From assembly GCA_046330935.1 (NCBI GenBank), contig JAXLRU010000012.1, positions 1 to 64,000 on the forward strand: DNA of 64,000 nucleotides, written 5' to 3'. The notes under the pieces are model-generated. The model ran no database searches and was not told the DNA's origin. It worked only from the letters and a program-made list of their open reading frames with translations. Positions 16,457 through 25,764 of the stretch are shown piece after piece (within the stretch, counting starts at the first letter, position 1; each line of letters begins with the position of its first letter). The DNA is from JAXLRU01 sp046330935. GTDB taxonomy: Bacteria; Actinomycetota; Actinomycetes; Actinomycetales; Kineosporiaceae. A program made the translations under genes and the position numbers.

Positions 16457-17400
16457 TCAGCCCAGCCAGCGCAGCAGGTGCCGGCCCACCCACTCGGCGG
16501 CCTCGAGCTGCGGGGCGTGCCCGGCGTCGGCGGCGACGTGCAGCTCCCACCCGTACCGGCGCCCGGCCCGGGCGGCGGACGCGACGGGCACGTACCGGTC
16601 GCGCTCGCCGTGCAGCAGGAGGTGGGCGCGGTGATCGAGGCGAGCACCGCGGGGTAGGCGCGGGGGGAGAGAAGCATCCGGATCAGGCTGCGCGCCGCAA
16701 GCAGGAACGCGGCCTCGTCCTCGGTGCTGCGGCGTCCGGCGAGGCCGGTGAGCTGGCGGCGACCGGCGCGCGGCGGGGCGCCGGGGACGACGCCGTCCTC
16801 CACCCGGCGCAGCAGCTCGGCCGCCTGCTCGAGGGCGTCGGCGGGCACCCGCTCGGGGTGCTGGCAGATCCAGCGCAGCGACAGCGCCACCGCCTGCTCG
16901 GGGGCGAGCCGCCGGGTCCGCGAACGCACCGCGGCCTGACCCGCGCCGGGCAGCGCGTAGGCGGCGAACACGGCGAGGACGGCGGGGTGCATGCGGGGCG
17001 GGACGCCGGGCGGCATCGCGGGGTCGATCAACGCCAGGGCCTCGACGACGCCCGGGTCCGTCGCCGCCTGCAGCGCGGTCAGCGCCCCACCCAGGCTGTG
17101 CCCGACGAGCACGCACGACCCGCCCGCGACGTCGACGACGAACCGGTGCAGCACCGAGCGCAGCCCGCGCAGCGTCGTGTCCCGACCGGCGGCCGGGGTG
17201 TAGCCGTGGGCGGGCAGGTCGGGTGCCAGCACGCGCCGCCCCGAGTGCCGCGCGAGCCACGGGCCCAGCACCGCCCAGTTGGCGTGGCTTCCGCCGAGGC
17301 CGTGGACGAGCACGAGCGGCACGCCCGCGCCCGACCCGTACTCCGCGTAGTGGAGGGGGCCGTCGAGATCCACCCAGCGGTGCTCACCGGTCGCAGTCAC
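16457..17400 (-). pseudogene. alpha/beta hydrolase, single-base frameshift near 16621
   Basis: From GTG 17400 the frame encodes an alpha/beta-hydrolase fold: oxyanion segment LVLVHGLGGSHANW, nucleophile elbow VLVGHSLGGALTALQ (Ser), and the acid region. After ASITAPT the frame fails; the expected continuation LLLHGERDRYVPVASA and the catalytic His segment ADAGHAPQLE lie one frame away and end at 16457. Restoring one C in the run at 16621-16622 (minus strand) rejoins both parts into about 314 residues. The reading frame is otherwise intact and typical, so an assembly error is as likely as true inactivation. Substrate unknown. Confidence 0.8.
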
Positions 17401-17472
17401 GGCGTCATTCTCCGCATGGCCGCGCCGGTGCCGGGCACGAGGGGGGAGACCGATTCGCGTGAAAGGACAACC

Positions 17473-18039
17473 ATGTCTGAGACCACCAGTTCCGGCCCGC
17501 TGTCGGGCAAGACGGTCGCCTTCCTCGTCGCCTCCGAGGGCATCGAGCAGGTCGAGCTCACCGAGCCGTGGAAGGCCGTGCAGGAGGCGGGCGGCACCCC
17601 GGTGCTCGTCGCGCCCGACGGCTCCGACAGCGTCCAGGCGTTCAACCACCTCGACAAGGGCGACACGTTCCCCGTCGACACCCCGTTGAGCAGCGCCGAC
17701 CCGCAGCAGTTCGACGGCCTCGTCCTGCCCGGCGGCGTCGCCAACCCCGACGCCCTGCGCACCCAGCCGAACGCCGTCGCGTTCGTGACGGCGTTCGCGA
17801 CCGGCGGCAAGCCGATCGCCGTCATCTGTCACGGCCCGTGGACGCTCGTGGAGGCCGACGTCGTCCGCGGCCGCACGCTCACGAGCTGGCCGAGCCTGGC
17901 CACCGACCTGCGCAACGCGGGCGCGACGTGGACCGACGAGGACGTCGTCGTCTGCACCGGCGGCCCCGGCCCGATCGTCAGCTCCCGCAAGCCCGACGAC
18001 CTGCCCGCGTTCACGAAGACGCTCGTCGAGGTCTTCTGA
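17473..18039 (+). CDS. DJ-1/PfpI-family protein
   Basis: 188 residues. It has the PfpI layout: KTVAFLVASEGIEQVELTEPWK at the start, FDGLVLPGGVANPDALR near 80-96, and the conserved Cys-His of the nucleophile elbow in PIAVICHGPWTLVEA near 114-128. Family members act as glyoxalases/deglycases, chaperones or stress-related peptidases; which applies here cannot be decided. ATG 17473 is chosen because the family alignment starts there and GAAAGGAC precedes it. It is divergent from the alpha/beta hydrolase (73 nt apart), so the two may share a control region. Confidence 0.88.
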   Translation: MSETTSSGPLSGKTVAFLVASEGIEQVELTEPWKAVQEAGGTPVLVAPDGSDSVQAFNHLDKGDTFPVDTPLSSADPQQFDGLVLPGGVANPDALRTQPNAVAFVTAFATGGKPIAVICHGPWTLVEADVVRGRTLTSWPSLATDLRNAGATWTDEDVVVCTGGPGPIVSSRKPDDLPAFTKTLVEVF

Positions 18040-18048
18040 TCCACCCCG

Positions 18049-18995
18049 TCAGGGGCAGGCTCGGCGCCACGCGTCGAGGTCGAGCCGCTTGCGCATCGAC
18101 GAGAACCCGAGGGACGTCGTGTCGCCGCAGAACGCGGACGGCGCCTGCTCGTACTCCACGTGCAGCACCGGCTTTCCCGCCGCGACGAAGGGGCGCAAGA
18201 GCTCGCACTCGTCGTACTGGTGGCACTGCTCGTTGACGGCGAAGTCGAAGCGGGGCTGGAGGGCGGCCACCTGGTCGAGGTCGTTCTTCAGCCCCACCGC
18301 CAGCCCGCGCTCGTGGGCGAGGTCGGCGATCGCCCGGTTGTAGGCGAGCTGGTGGGCCGCCGTCAGCGGGAAGCCCGACCGGTTCAGGTAGCCGTCGACG
18401 TTGTCGGGCTCGACGGCGTCGAACCCCTTCGCCCGGCACTGGTCGAAGCGCGCCGCGACGAGGGGGCGGAGGAGGTCGAGGCGGCGGACGTCGAGCCAGC
18501 GCTCGTCGGGCCAGCCGTCCAAGGCCTTCCCCAGGACGGCGGCCGGGAACGCCGCGGCGTCGGGCCGGAACTTCTCCCACGACCCCACGCTGACGTAACA
18601 GATCACCCGCCGCCCCTGCGCGTGCAGCGCCGCGACCGTGGAGCCGGGAGTCGTCTGGCCGTCGAGGTCGTAGACCTGAGCGACGACCGAGACGTCGATC
18701 CGCCCCGTCAGCTGCCACTGCCACGTCACGCGGGCGGGCGGCCGCCACCACGACGCCGCGCTGCTCGACGCGGGTGCCCGGGTGACCGCGCCGGCGGCGA
18801 TCGGCGGCTGCTCGCGAGCGTCGCCGACCCGGACGGCACCGAGGTCGAGGCCACCGCGGTCGAGACCACCGAACGCACGGGCGGCGAGCCCGCGGCGTCG
18901 GCGTCACCCCCGTGCCGGGCCCCCCGGATCACCCCGACGACGACCAGTGCGGCCGAAGCGGCGGCGACCGCCCGGGCACCGGGCATGCGGTGCAT
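18049..18995 (-). pseudogene. GH114 endo-alpha-1,4-polygalactosaminidase-like protein, apparent one-base frameshift before the domain
   Basis: The 226-residue frame ending at 18049 is a GH114 TIM barrel: TWQWQLTGRIDVSVVAQVYD, RRVICYVSVGSWE, KGFDAVEPDNVDGY (catalytic Asp/Glu region) and FDFAVNEQCHQYDEC. This frame is open upstream (AASWWRPPARVTW) to about 18900 but has no start codon there. A signal-peptide-like start, MHRMPGARAVAAASAALVVV from ATG 18995, lies one frame away and is coupled by TGATG to the acetyltransferase gene. A one-base deletion in the linker (18730-18890) would join them into one secreted enzyme. GH114 enzymes cleave galactosamine-containing exopolysaccharide. Confidence 0.75.
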
Positions 18996-19558
18996 CACGG
19001 AACCTCGTGCGCGAGCAGCCCGTACATCGCCGAGTCGGACACCTCGCCCGCGACGAACCAGCGCTCGCGCAGGACGCCCTCGAGCCGGAACCCGAGCCGG
19101 GTGAGGACGGCGGCGGAGGCGGTGTTGCGCGGGTCGATGTCGGCCTCGAGCCGGTGCAGCCCGAGCTCGCCGAACGCCCAGCGCACCAGCGCCCCGACCG
19201 CCTCGGTCGCATACCCGCGGCCCCAGCAGTCGTACCGCAGCGCGTACCCGACCTCGCCGCGCCGGTTGGCGTGGTCGAGGGCGAACAGCGAGACGGTGCC
19301 CACCACGGTGCCGGCGCCGAGGGGCACGATGCCCAGGCGCAGGGCGCTCCCGTCGGCGGCCGCCTCGGCGTCCGAAGCAATCATGGCGCTCGCGCGGGCC
19401 GGGTCGACCCACGGTGGGGTGTTCCAGTAGCGCATGACCTGGGGATCGCCGAACAGCGCGAAGAGCGCGTCCTCGTCACCGTGCTGCAGCGGCCGCAGCA
19501 GCAGCCGCTCGGTCTCCAGCCGGACGACGAGCGGCGCCGACGCCGCCGCCCCGCTCAC
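18995..19558 (-). CDS. GNAT acetyltransferase, RimJ/RimL-like
   Basis: 187 residues from GTG 19558, which overlaps the AI-2E transporter stop as GTGA. The family pattern is clear: LETERLLLRPLQHGDEDALF at the start, RRGEVGYALRYDCWGRGYAT near 110-130 (acetyl-CoA-binding GRGYAT) and NTASAAVLTRLGFRLEGVLR near 150. It probably N-acetylates a protein terminus or small amine. It is the middle gene of a three-gene minus-strand operon (AI-2E transporter, GNAT, GH114), and its stop overlaps the next ATG. Confidence 0.88.
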   Translation of the reverse strand: MSGAAASAPLVVRLETERLLLRPLQHGDEDALFALFGDPQVMRYWNTPPWVDPARASAMIASDAEAAADGSALRLGIVPLGAGTVVGTVSLFALDHANRRGEVGYALRYDCWGRGYATEAVGALVRWAFGELGLHRLEADIDPRNTASAAVLTRLGFRLEGVLRERWFVAGEVSDSAMYGLLAHEVP

Positions 19559-20880
19559 CCCTCGGACGCCGCGCCGGCCGGGGCGGCCGCCGGATCCTCG
19601 TCGCGCCCCTTGCCGCGCCCGCGCGGCAGGTGGGGACGCGAGGGTCGCAGCTCGGGGGAGCTGCTGATCAGCGGTGATGCCCATCTCGTGGCGGGGTCGA
19701 GGTCCACCAGCACGGCCTTGACCAGCAGGGTCAGGGGCAGCGCGAGGATCGCACCCAGTGGCCCGATCACCCACGACCAGAACACCAACGACAACCAGGT
19801 CAGCGTCGTGGACAGGTTGACGGCGTCCCCGACGAACTTCGGCTGGACGAGCGACTGGATCACGAAGTTGATCACCGCGTACGAGATCACCACGATGACG
19901 GCCTTCTGCCAGCCGCCGTCGAGCAGCGTGAGCAGCGCGGGCGGGATGACGCCGATCACGAACCCGATGTTCGGGATGTAGTTGGTGATGAACGCGAGCA
20001 GGGCCCAGGTCCAGGCCAGGGGGACGCCGATGAGCTGCAGGGCGATGCCGTCGATCACGGCCACGAGCAGGCCGAAGATCGTCGAGACCACGAGGTAGCG
20101 CCTGGTCCCGCGCGCGAAGTCGGACAGGGCCCGCACGAGCTCGGGACGCAGCGTTCCCGCGGCCGCCAGGCGCCGCGGGAACGACGCCGCGTCCAGCGCC
20201 ATGAAGAACATCGTGATCAGGATGAACGTGAGGTTGGACAGCACCGCCCACGTCCCCGAGAGCACGGTCTGCAGCACGGAGACCACCGAGTTGGGGTCGA
20301 ACCGCTTGAGCGCGTCGGTGATCTGCTCGTCGTGGACGCCGCGGTCGTCGAGCCACCCGCGGATGTTGTCGTACATCGTCGTCGCCTGGTCCTGGTAGTT
20401 CGGCAGCTCGGCTGCCAGCCGCGCCACGGCGCCGACCAGCGACAGCGCGAGCACCACGAGGATCAGGTACGCCATCAGGAGCGTCACCAGCGAGGCGGGA
20501 ACGCGGGGGACGCCCCGGCCGATCAGCCAGCCCTGCAACGGGTGCACGGCGACGATGAGGACCAGCGCCATCAGCACCGGCGCGAGGACGCTGCCGAACG
20601 CCTGCATGCCCGCGACGGCGAGCACGAGACCGCCGGCGCCGAGCAGCACCGTCAGCCCGCGGGACAGCCCGACGGGCGGGCGGTCACCGGGGCCGGTCGC
20701 CGACCCGGTGCCGGGAGCGGGGCCCGCGGGTGGCGCGGTGGGCGACACCGGCGCGGGCAGTTCGGAGTCGGTGGCCTCGGCGAGCTTGTCGACCGCGCGC
20801 TCGAGCACCCCCTGACCGTCAGGAGCGGGGGCGGGGGAGTCGGAGGGGGAGGCGGGGGCGTCGTCGGATGCGGCTGCCAC
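19555..20880 (-). CDS. AI-2E family membrane transporter
   Basis: 441 residues. A Pro/Ala-rich cytoplasmic N-terminus (about 70 residues) is followed by the AI-2E transporter domain: two early hydrophobic helices (LTVLLGAGGLVLAVAGM; LMALVLIVAVHP), a long helical region with PNYQDQATTMYDNI, and a C-terminal bundle including ITNYIPNIGFVIGVIPP near 300-316 and SLVQPKFVGDAVNLS, both strongly conserved. The family contains the E. coli AI-2 exporter TqsA and Na+/H+ exchangers, so substrate is open. First gene of its operon. Confidence 0.88.
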   Translation of the reverse strand: MAAASDDAPASPSDSPAPAPDGQGVLERAVDKLAEATDSELPAPVSPTAPPAGPAPGTGSATGPGDRPPVGLSRGLTVLLGAGGLVLAVAGMQAFGSVLAPVLMALVLIVAVHPLQGWLIGRGVPRVPASLVTLLMAYLILVVLALSLVGAVARLAAELPNYQDQATTMYDNIRGWLDDRGVHDEQITDALKRFDPNSVVSVLQTVLSGTWAVLSNLTFILITMFFMALDAASFPRRLAAAGTLRPELVRALSDFARGTRRYLVVSTIFGLLVAVIDGIALQLIGVPLAWTWALLAFITNYIPNIGFVIGVIPPALLTLLDGGWQKAVIVVISYAVINFVIQSLVQPKFVGDAVNLSTTLTWLSLVFWSWVIGPLGAILALPLTLLVKAVLVDLDPATRWASPLISSSPELRPSRPHLPRGRGKGRDEDPAAAPAGAASEG

Positions 20881-20929
20881 AACCCGAACGCTAGCGCCCG
20901 ACGCCCACGCAAGGACCCGCGACGTGCCC

Positions 20930-21670
20930 TCAGCCCGCCAGGCGACCCGAGGCGGGCGGCATGTGGGGGGCCGACCATGCGGCGACGGACCGCAGGAGCG
21001 CGTCGGGCAGCCGCCGCCAGGGCCGGTGGCCCGACTCGTCGCTGAAGAACACGGTCTCGGCGTGGCGAGCGGCGGCCATCTCGGGCGCGGCCCCCAGGTA
21101 CTCGGGCGGGACGCCGTGCACGAGGTGGCACAACCGCGACGCCGGCCAGGCGACGAGCGAGGCGTCGGGCCGGTAGGCCACGTAGTCCTGCCAGGAGCCC
21201 TGGAAGGTCACCGTCACCTCGGCCAGCGACAGGTAGGCGGGGGCGGGCGTCCGCCCCGGGTTGATCACGACCGCCTGGGCGCCGGCGCAGCGGGCGGCGA
21301 GCACGACGCTCGCGAAGTCGTCGAAGTCCTCCGGGGCGCTGCCGAACCGGTCGAGGTAGACGGCGTGGACGCCGTGCCGCCCCACCCAGTCGCGGGTGCG
21401 CGCGGCCACCTCGCGGGCGCTCGTCAGCCCGTAGGCGGTGTCGATGTACCCGACCATCGGCATCCCCGCGGTGCGCAGCAGCGCCATGACCTCCTCGTAG
21501 CCGCGGTCGGCGGGGTCGCCCTGGCCGTGGCCCGGGTCGACGACGACGAAGTGGGCGAGGTCGGCAGCCCCCGCCAGCCGCTGCCAGAACCACGGGTCCT
21601 CGGCGGGGGAGACGAAGGCCGGGACGGCCAGCCGGACGCGTCGAGGGTCGCCACCAGGGGCCAAGGTCAC
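20930..21670 (-). CDS. Spherulin-4-like (GH135-type) glycosidase homologue
   Basis: 246 residues matching the spherulation-specific family 4 pattern: RLAVPAFVSPAEDPWFWQRL near 12-31, VVVDPGHGQGDPADRGYEEV near 42-62, MPMVGYIDTAYGLTSAREV near 71 and YLDRFGSAPEDFDDF near 104. The Aspergillus member Sph3 is a GH135 hydrolase of N-acetylgalactosamine-containing polymer. Acidic residues suitable for catalysis are present (Asp in VVDPGHG, Asp in YIDTAYG). No signal peptide is seen, so secretion is uncertain. A GH114-like gene with related polymer specificity lies about 2 kb away on the same strand. Function by homology only. Confidence 0.75.
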   Translation of the reverse strand: MTLAPGGDPRRVRLAVPAFVSPAEDPWFWQRLAGAADLAHFVVVDPGHGQGDPADRGYEEVMALLRTAGMPMVGYIDTAYGLTSAREVAARTRDWVGRHGVHAVYLDRFGSAPEDFDDFASVVLAARCAGAQAVVINPGRTPAPAYLSLAEVTVTFQGSWQDYVAYRPDASLVAWPASRLCHLVHGVPPEYLGAAPEMAAARHAETVFFSDESGHRPWRRLPDALLRSVAAWSAPHMPPASGRLAG

Positions 21671-21923
21671 GGCGCCGTCCTTCCGCGCGAACGTGGCGCT
21701 GCGTCACGGGAGTGGACGCCGCGGGGGCCCCGAGCACCTGCGGTCACAGTGTGCGCGCAAACGCGGCAGGAGTCACGGGGTGAGCTCCACAGTGCGTGAG
21801 GGCGGCGCCGGGCGGGGCGTCGTGGCCCGCACGTCCCCCCGATGCACCAGTGGGATCACCCGGACGGCGGTGGGCCCGCGGCCCGGCGGCCGGGACCGGG
21901 CCTGCAGGCGTGGCGTGGAGAGC

Positions 21924-23750
21924 TCAGGCCGCGCTGAGCAGCCCCTTGTCGAGGACGAGCTCGAGGGCGAGGGTGCGGTAGCCCACCTCGCCGAACAGGA
22001 CGACGACCCGGTCGCTCTCGTAGTGGCTGATCGTCCCCGCGCCCCAGGTGGGGTGCGTGACGGTGGAGCCGAGCGCGAACGGCCGGTCGAGGCTCTCCTG
22101 GCTGCTGCCGGCCTCGCAGTTGTCGCACGCCCCGCACACATGCGCGTGGTCCTCGCCCAGCAGCTCCAGCAGCACCCGGCGGCGGCAGTCGAGGGTCTCG
22201 GCGTAGGCGCGCATCTTGTCCAGCCGGGTCGCGTCGTACTCGCGGCGCCGGGCGCGTGCGGCGAGCGCCCGCTCCAGCAGGGGGCCCACGCCGTCGTCGG
22301 GGTCGACCGCGGAGTCCAGGCGCAGGCCGTCGCGGTGGCGGCGCAGCACCCCGACGGTCAGCAGGGTGCCGACGGCGAGGCTCAGGCGCCGCCGTCCGGG
22401 CCCGCGCACGGCGCCGTCGTGCCCGGCGCGCTCGGCGACGGCGTCGGCGATCTCACCGGTCCGCCACCGCCTGCCGCGCCCGCCGTCGAGCACGGCCCCG
22501 AGCACCAGCCGCAGGTCGGCCTCCGTCGACCCACCGCCGGACTCCAGGTAGCGGCCGAGGGCGAAGTCCTCGGCGCGGAAGAACAGGTGCCCGAGGGCGG
22601 CCTCGCCGTCGCGCCCGGCCCGGCCCATCTGCTGCACGTACTCGTCGATGCTCGTGGGCGGGCCCGCGTGCAGGACGGCGCGCACGTCGGCGCGGTCCAC
22701 GCCCATGCCGAACGCGCTGGTGGCGACGACGAGGTCGGCACCCGCGCGCCCGGCGAGGAACGCGTCGGCCACCTCGGAACGCCGACGCGCGGCCAGGCCC
22801 GCGTGGTAGACCGCCGCGTCGCGGCCCGCGGCCGTCATGGCGGCGGCGAGCTCCTCGCACCGGCGCCGGGTCGGCGCGTAGACGATGACGGCGCCGTCGA
22901 CGCCGAGCGCCGCCTCGACGACGGCCTCGTCGCGGTGGCGGGCCGAGGCGAACACCGTCGCGGCGAGGTGGATCGCGGGGCGGTCGGCCACGCCGACGAC
23001 GACCGCGGGGTCGCGCATGCCCAGCCGCTCGGTGATGTCGCGGCGCACTCGTGGCGCGGCCGTGGCGGTCAGCGCCAGCACCCGCGGCGACCCCAGGCGC
23101 GCCACCACCAGCCCGAGCTGCAGGTAGTCGGGCCGGAAGTCGTGGCCCCACTCGCTGAGGCAGTGGGCCTCGTCGACGACGAACAGCGACGGCTCGGCCT
23201 CGGCGAGGGCGTCCACGAGGTCGTCGTCGCGCAGCTGCTCGGGTGCGAGCACGAGGAACTCGATCCGGTGCGCCGCGAAGTCCGCCAGCGCCTTGCGCCG
23301 CGTCGCCACCCGTACCGTCGAGTTGAGCGCGGCGGCGCCGTGCCCGTGGGACCGCAACGAGTGCACCTGGTCGCGCTGGAGGCTGATCGTGGGCGAGACG
23401 ACGACGGTGGGCCCCGGGCGCAGGTACGCCACGGTCTCGTAGACGGCGGTCTTGCCGGTCCCCGTCGCCAGCACCGCGAGGGTGTCGCGTTCCAGGGCGC
23501 TGAGGACCGCCTCGTCCTGCCCGGGGCGCAGCTGGTCGATGCCGGCGGCGGTGCGGGCCGCGGCGAGCACGTCGACGGGGACGTCGACAGCGGCGTCCAC
23601 CGGGCCCTCCTCGAACGAGGCGTCGGGGGTGTCGGCGACGGGGTCGCCGGAGGCAGGGTCCTGGGGGGCGCTCACCCGCCCCGGGTACCCCGGGACGGCG
23701 GCCGTCACTCCCTCGTGACCGGCCGTGGCGTCCCGCCGCCCCAGCGTCAT
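21924..23750 (-). CDS. recQ: RecQ-like DNA helicase
   Basis: 608 residues. Helicase motifs are in order: LRPGQDEAVLSALE (motif 0), ATGTGKTAVYE (Walker A), VSPTISLQRDQ, VVDEAHCLSEWGHDFRPDY (DEAH with the RecQ aromatic loop), LALTATAAP, VIVYAPTRRRCE, TSAFGMGVDRADVR and QMGRAGRDG. A zinc-binding region follows (C-RRR...CGACDNC), as in RecQ. The C-terminus ends with VTHPTWGAGTISHYESDRVV, a Tudor-like module resembling the PcrA/UvrD tail, instead of an HRDC domain. The N-terminal 50 residues are low-complexity, so an internal start is possible. It unwinds recombination and repair intermediates. Confidence 0.9.
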   Translation of the reverse strand: MTLGRRDATAGHEGVTAAVPGYPGRVSAPQDPASGDPVADTPDASFEEGPVDAAVDVPVDVLAAARTAAGIDQLRPGQDEAVLSALERDTLAVLATGTGKTAVYETVAYLRPGPTVVVSPTISLQRDQVHSLRSHGHGAAALNSTVRVATRRKALADFAAHRIEFLVLAPEQLRDDDLVDALAEAEPSLFVVDEAHCLSEWGHDFRPDYLQLGLVVARLGSPRVLALTATAAPRVRRDITERLGMRDPAVVVGVADRPAIHLAATVFASARHRDEAVVEAALGVDGAVIVYAPTRRRCEELAAAMTAAGRDAAVYHAGLAARRRSEVADAFLAGRAGADLVVATSAFGMGVDRADVRAVLHAGPPTSIDEYVQQMGRAGRDGEAALGHLFFRAEDFALGRYLESGGGSTEADLRLVLGAVLDGGRGRRWRTGEIADAVAERAGHDGAVRGPGRRRLSLAVGTLLTVGVLRRHRDGLRLDSAVDPDDGVGPLLERALAARARRREYDATRLDKMRAYAETLDCRRRVLLELLGEDHAHVCGACDNCEAGSSQESLDRPFALGSTVTHPTWGAGTISHYESDRVVVLFGEVGYRTLALELVLDKGLLSAA

Positions 23751-23869
23751 CTCGGCCTGCCGACCGACAGGGCGCTGACCTGCGGCGACGGGACCCTCGT
23801 CCCGGGACGGCGGGGCGAAGGTTTCCCTAGGCTCACCAGCGTCCCCCCGGCCCGCGAGAGGAGCGCACC

Positions 23870-24217
23870 ATGCCCCCGTCGCCCGCGTCCGTCCTCACGG
23901 CGCCGCCGACCCTGTCCGTCACGCCTGTCACCCCCGCCCCGCGCCCCGCCCCGAGCGCGGTCGCCGAGGCCTACGTCGTCTCGACGCACAAGGTGCGCGA
24001 CCGCGCGGCGGGCCTGCCGCTGGTCTGGCAGCCCTACGGCGTCCAGCACGCGTGGTTGCCCGGCTCGCGGCGCACCCTGTGCGGCCAGGTGATGACCGGT
24101 TGGACCGTGTTCTGGGAGCGCCGCTTCGCCCCCAACCTCGCCGCCGCCTGCCCCGACTGCGCCGAGGCCAGCCTCCCCGCGACGTCCCGCAGCCGGCTCG
24201 ACCCGCGCGGCCACTGA
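23870..24217 (+). CDS. small protein with CxxC-type zinc-binding pattern
   Basis: 115 residues, not assigned to a named family. The N-terminal 35 residues are Pro/Ala/Thr-rich. The C-terminal half has HAWLPGSRRTLCGQ ... AACPDCAEA, a His/Cys followed about 30 residues later by CPDC, a pattern of small actinobacterial zinc-binding proteins. ATG 23870 is preceded by GAGAGG and, further up, by a TAGGCT -10-like hexamer at about 23831. It is divergent from recQ. Function unknown. Confidence 0.7.
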   Translation: MPPSPASVLTAPPTLSVTPVTPAPRPAPSAVAEAYVVSTHKVRDRAAGLPLVWQPYGVQHAWLPGSRRTLCGQVMTGWTVFWERRFAPNLAAACPDCAEASLPATSRSRLDPRGH

Positions 24218-24227
24218 GCGTCGTCGC

Positions 24228-25705
24228 TCACGCCACGACCTGCAGCGTCGCCAGCGTGGGATCGGCGGCGTAGGCGATCCGCCCGCCCTCGGTGCGGGTC
24301 TCGCGCAGCGCGTGCAGCGCTCCCGCGGTGATCACCTCGCCGGGCGCGAGCACGGGGACCCCCGGCGGGTAGGGCGCGATCAGCTCCGCGCTCACCCGGC
24401 CCACGGCGGCCGACGCCGGGACGGTCTCGTGCGGGGCGAAGAACGCCTCCCGGGGCGTCATCGCGACGTCGGGGTCGACGTCCCACGACGCCGCCACGCG
24501 TACCGGCCGGGGCGGCCCCGAGTGACGGACGATCGCGTCGGCCAGCGCCCCGGCGACGGCGGCGACCCGCTCGGGCGGGTCGGCGACGGTGACCATGGCG
24601 ACGACGAGGTCGCGGTCGGCCATCTCCAACGGGTGGCCGCGCTCCAGCAGGTCGGCCTCGACGACGTTGCCGGACGCCCCCGCTCCAGCCAGCAGCACCA
24701 CGAGCTTGGCGGGGTCGACGACCCGGCCGGGCGCGTCCTCCAGCACCCGCACCCCCGGTACCGCGGCCAGGCGCGCCCTCGCCGCCGCCACGGAGCCGGC
24801 CAGCCGGCGGCCGAGCTGCTCGCCGTCGAGCTCCAGGAGGGCACGGGCGGCGTCCACCGACGCGAGGATCGCGCCCGCCGGGCTGGTGGTGTGGACGGCG
24901 TCGACGGCGCGGGCCAGCCGGTCGGCGTCGACCAGGCCCGTGCGCGCCAGGAGCACCGCCCCCTGCGAGTACGCGGGCAGCGCCTTGTGGGCGCTGGTCA
25001 CGACGACGTCGGCGCCGAGGGCCAGCGGGTGCGGCGGCAGGGCGGAGGACGCTCCGAAGTGGGCCGCCCAGGCGGCGTCGACGACCAGCGGCACGCCCGC
25101 GGCGTGCGCCACCTCGGCCAGCCCGGCGACGTCGCCGACGAGGCCCGCGTAGGAGGGGTCGCCGACCAGGACGGCGGCGGCGCCGGGGTGGGCGGCCAGC
25201 GCGTCCGCGACGGCCGACGGCGACACCCCGCCCGGGAGCCCGACCTCGGGGTCGACCTCCGGGCGCACCCACACCGGCCGCGCCCCGGACAGGACGAGCC
25301 CCGACAGCATCGACCGGTGCAGCGTGCGCGAGACGACGACCTCGCGGCCCGGCCCCGCCACGGCCAGCGCGGCGGCCAGGTTGGCCTCGGTCGAGCCCCG
25401 ACGGCGAACCGGCACCAGTCCGCGCCCCAGTACCGGGCGGCCAGCCGCTCGGCGGCGCGCAGCGTCCCCGCGGCCTCCTTCACCGTGTCGAGGCCGCCGC
25501 TGTAGGGCACGTCGTCGCGCACGACGTCCCCGACCGTGCCCGGACCGCGGGTCCGCTGCTTGTGACCGGGGATGATCATCGGGTACAGCTCGCCCGCGTC
25601 GCGGCGCTCGCGGTAGGTCAGCCAGGCGTCGAGCAGGGGGGCGTGCGCGCGCAGGCGGCAGGCGGGATCGGGCTCGTCGGGAGGCGAGGAGGGCACGGGC
25701 AGCAT
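24228..25705 (-). pseudogene. Orn/Lys/Arg decarboxylase-family PLP enzyme, single-base frameshift at 25396-25399
   Basis: From ATG 25705 the frame encodes YPMIIPGHKQRTRGPG and DVPYSGGLDTVKEAAGTLRA, typical of the lysine/arginine/ornithine decarboxylase major domain, up to WCRFAVG. The continuation GSTEANLAAALAVAG and the PLP-lysine segment VVVTSAHKALPAYSQGAVL lie in the next frame and end at 24228. Adding one G to the GGGG run (minus strand) restores a protein of about 492 residues. Such enzymes make cadaverine, putrescine or agmatine; some relatives have other roles. The sequence is otherwise well conserved, so an assembly indel is the simplest reading. Confidence 0.82.
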
Positions 25706-25764
25706 TCTGGCCCGGTCGATCACCGCGCGGGGGAGCGGCGCCGCAGGGGAGCGGCGCCGCGGGG

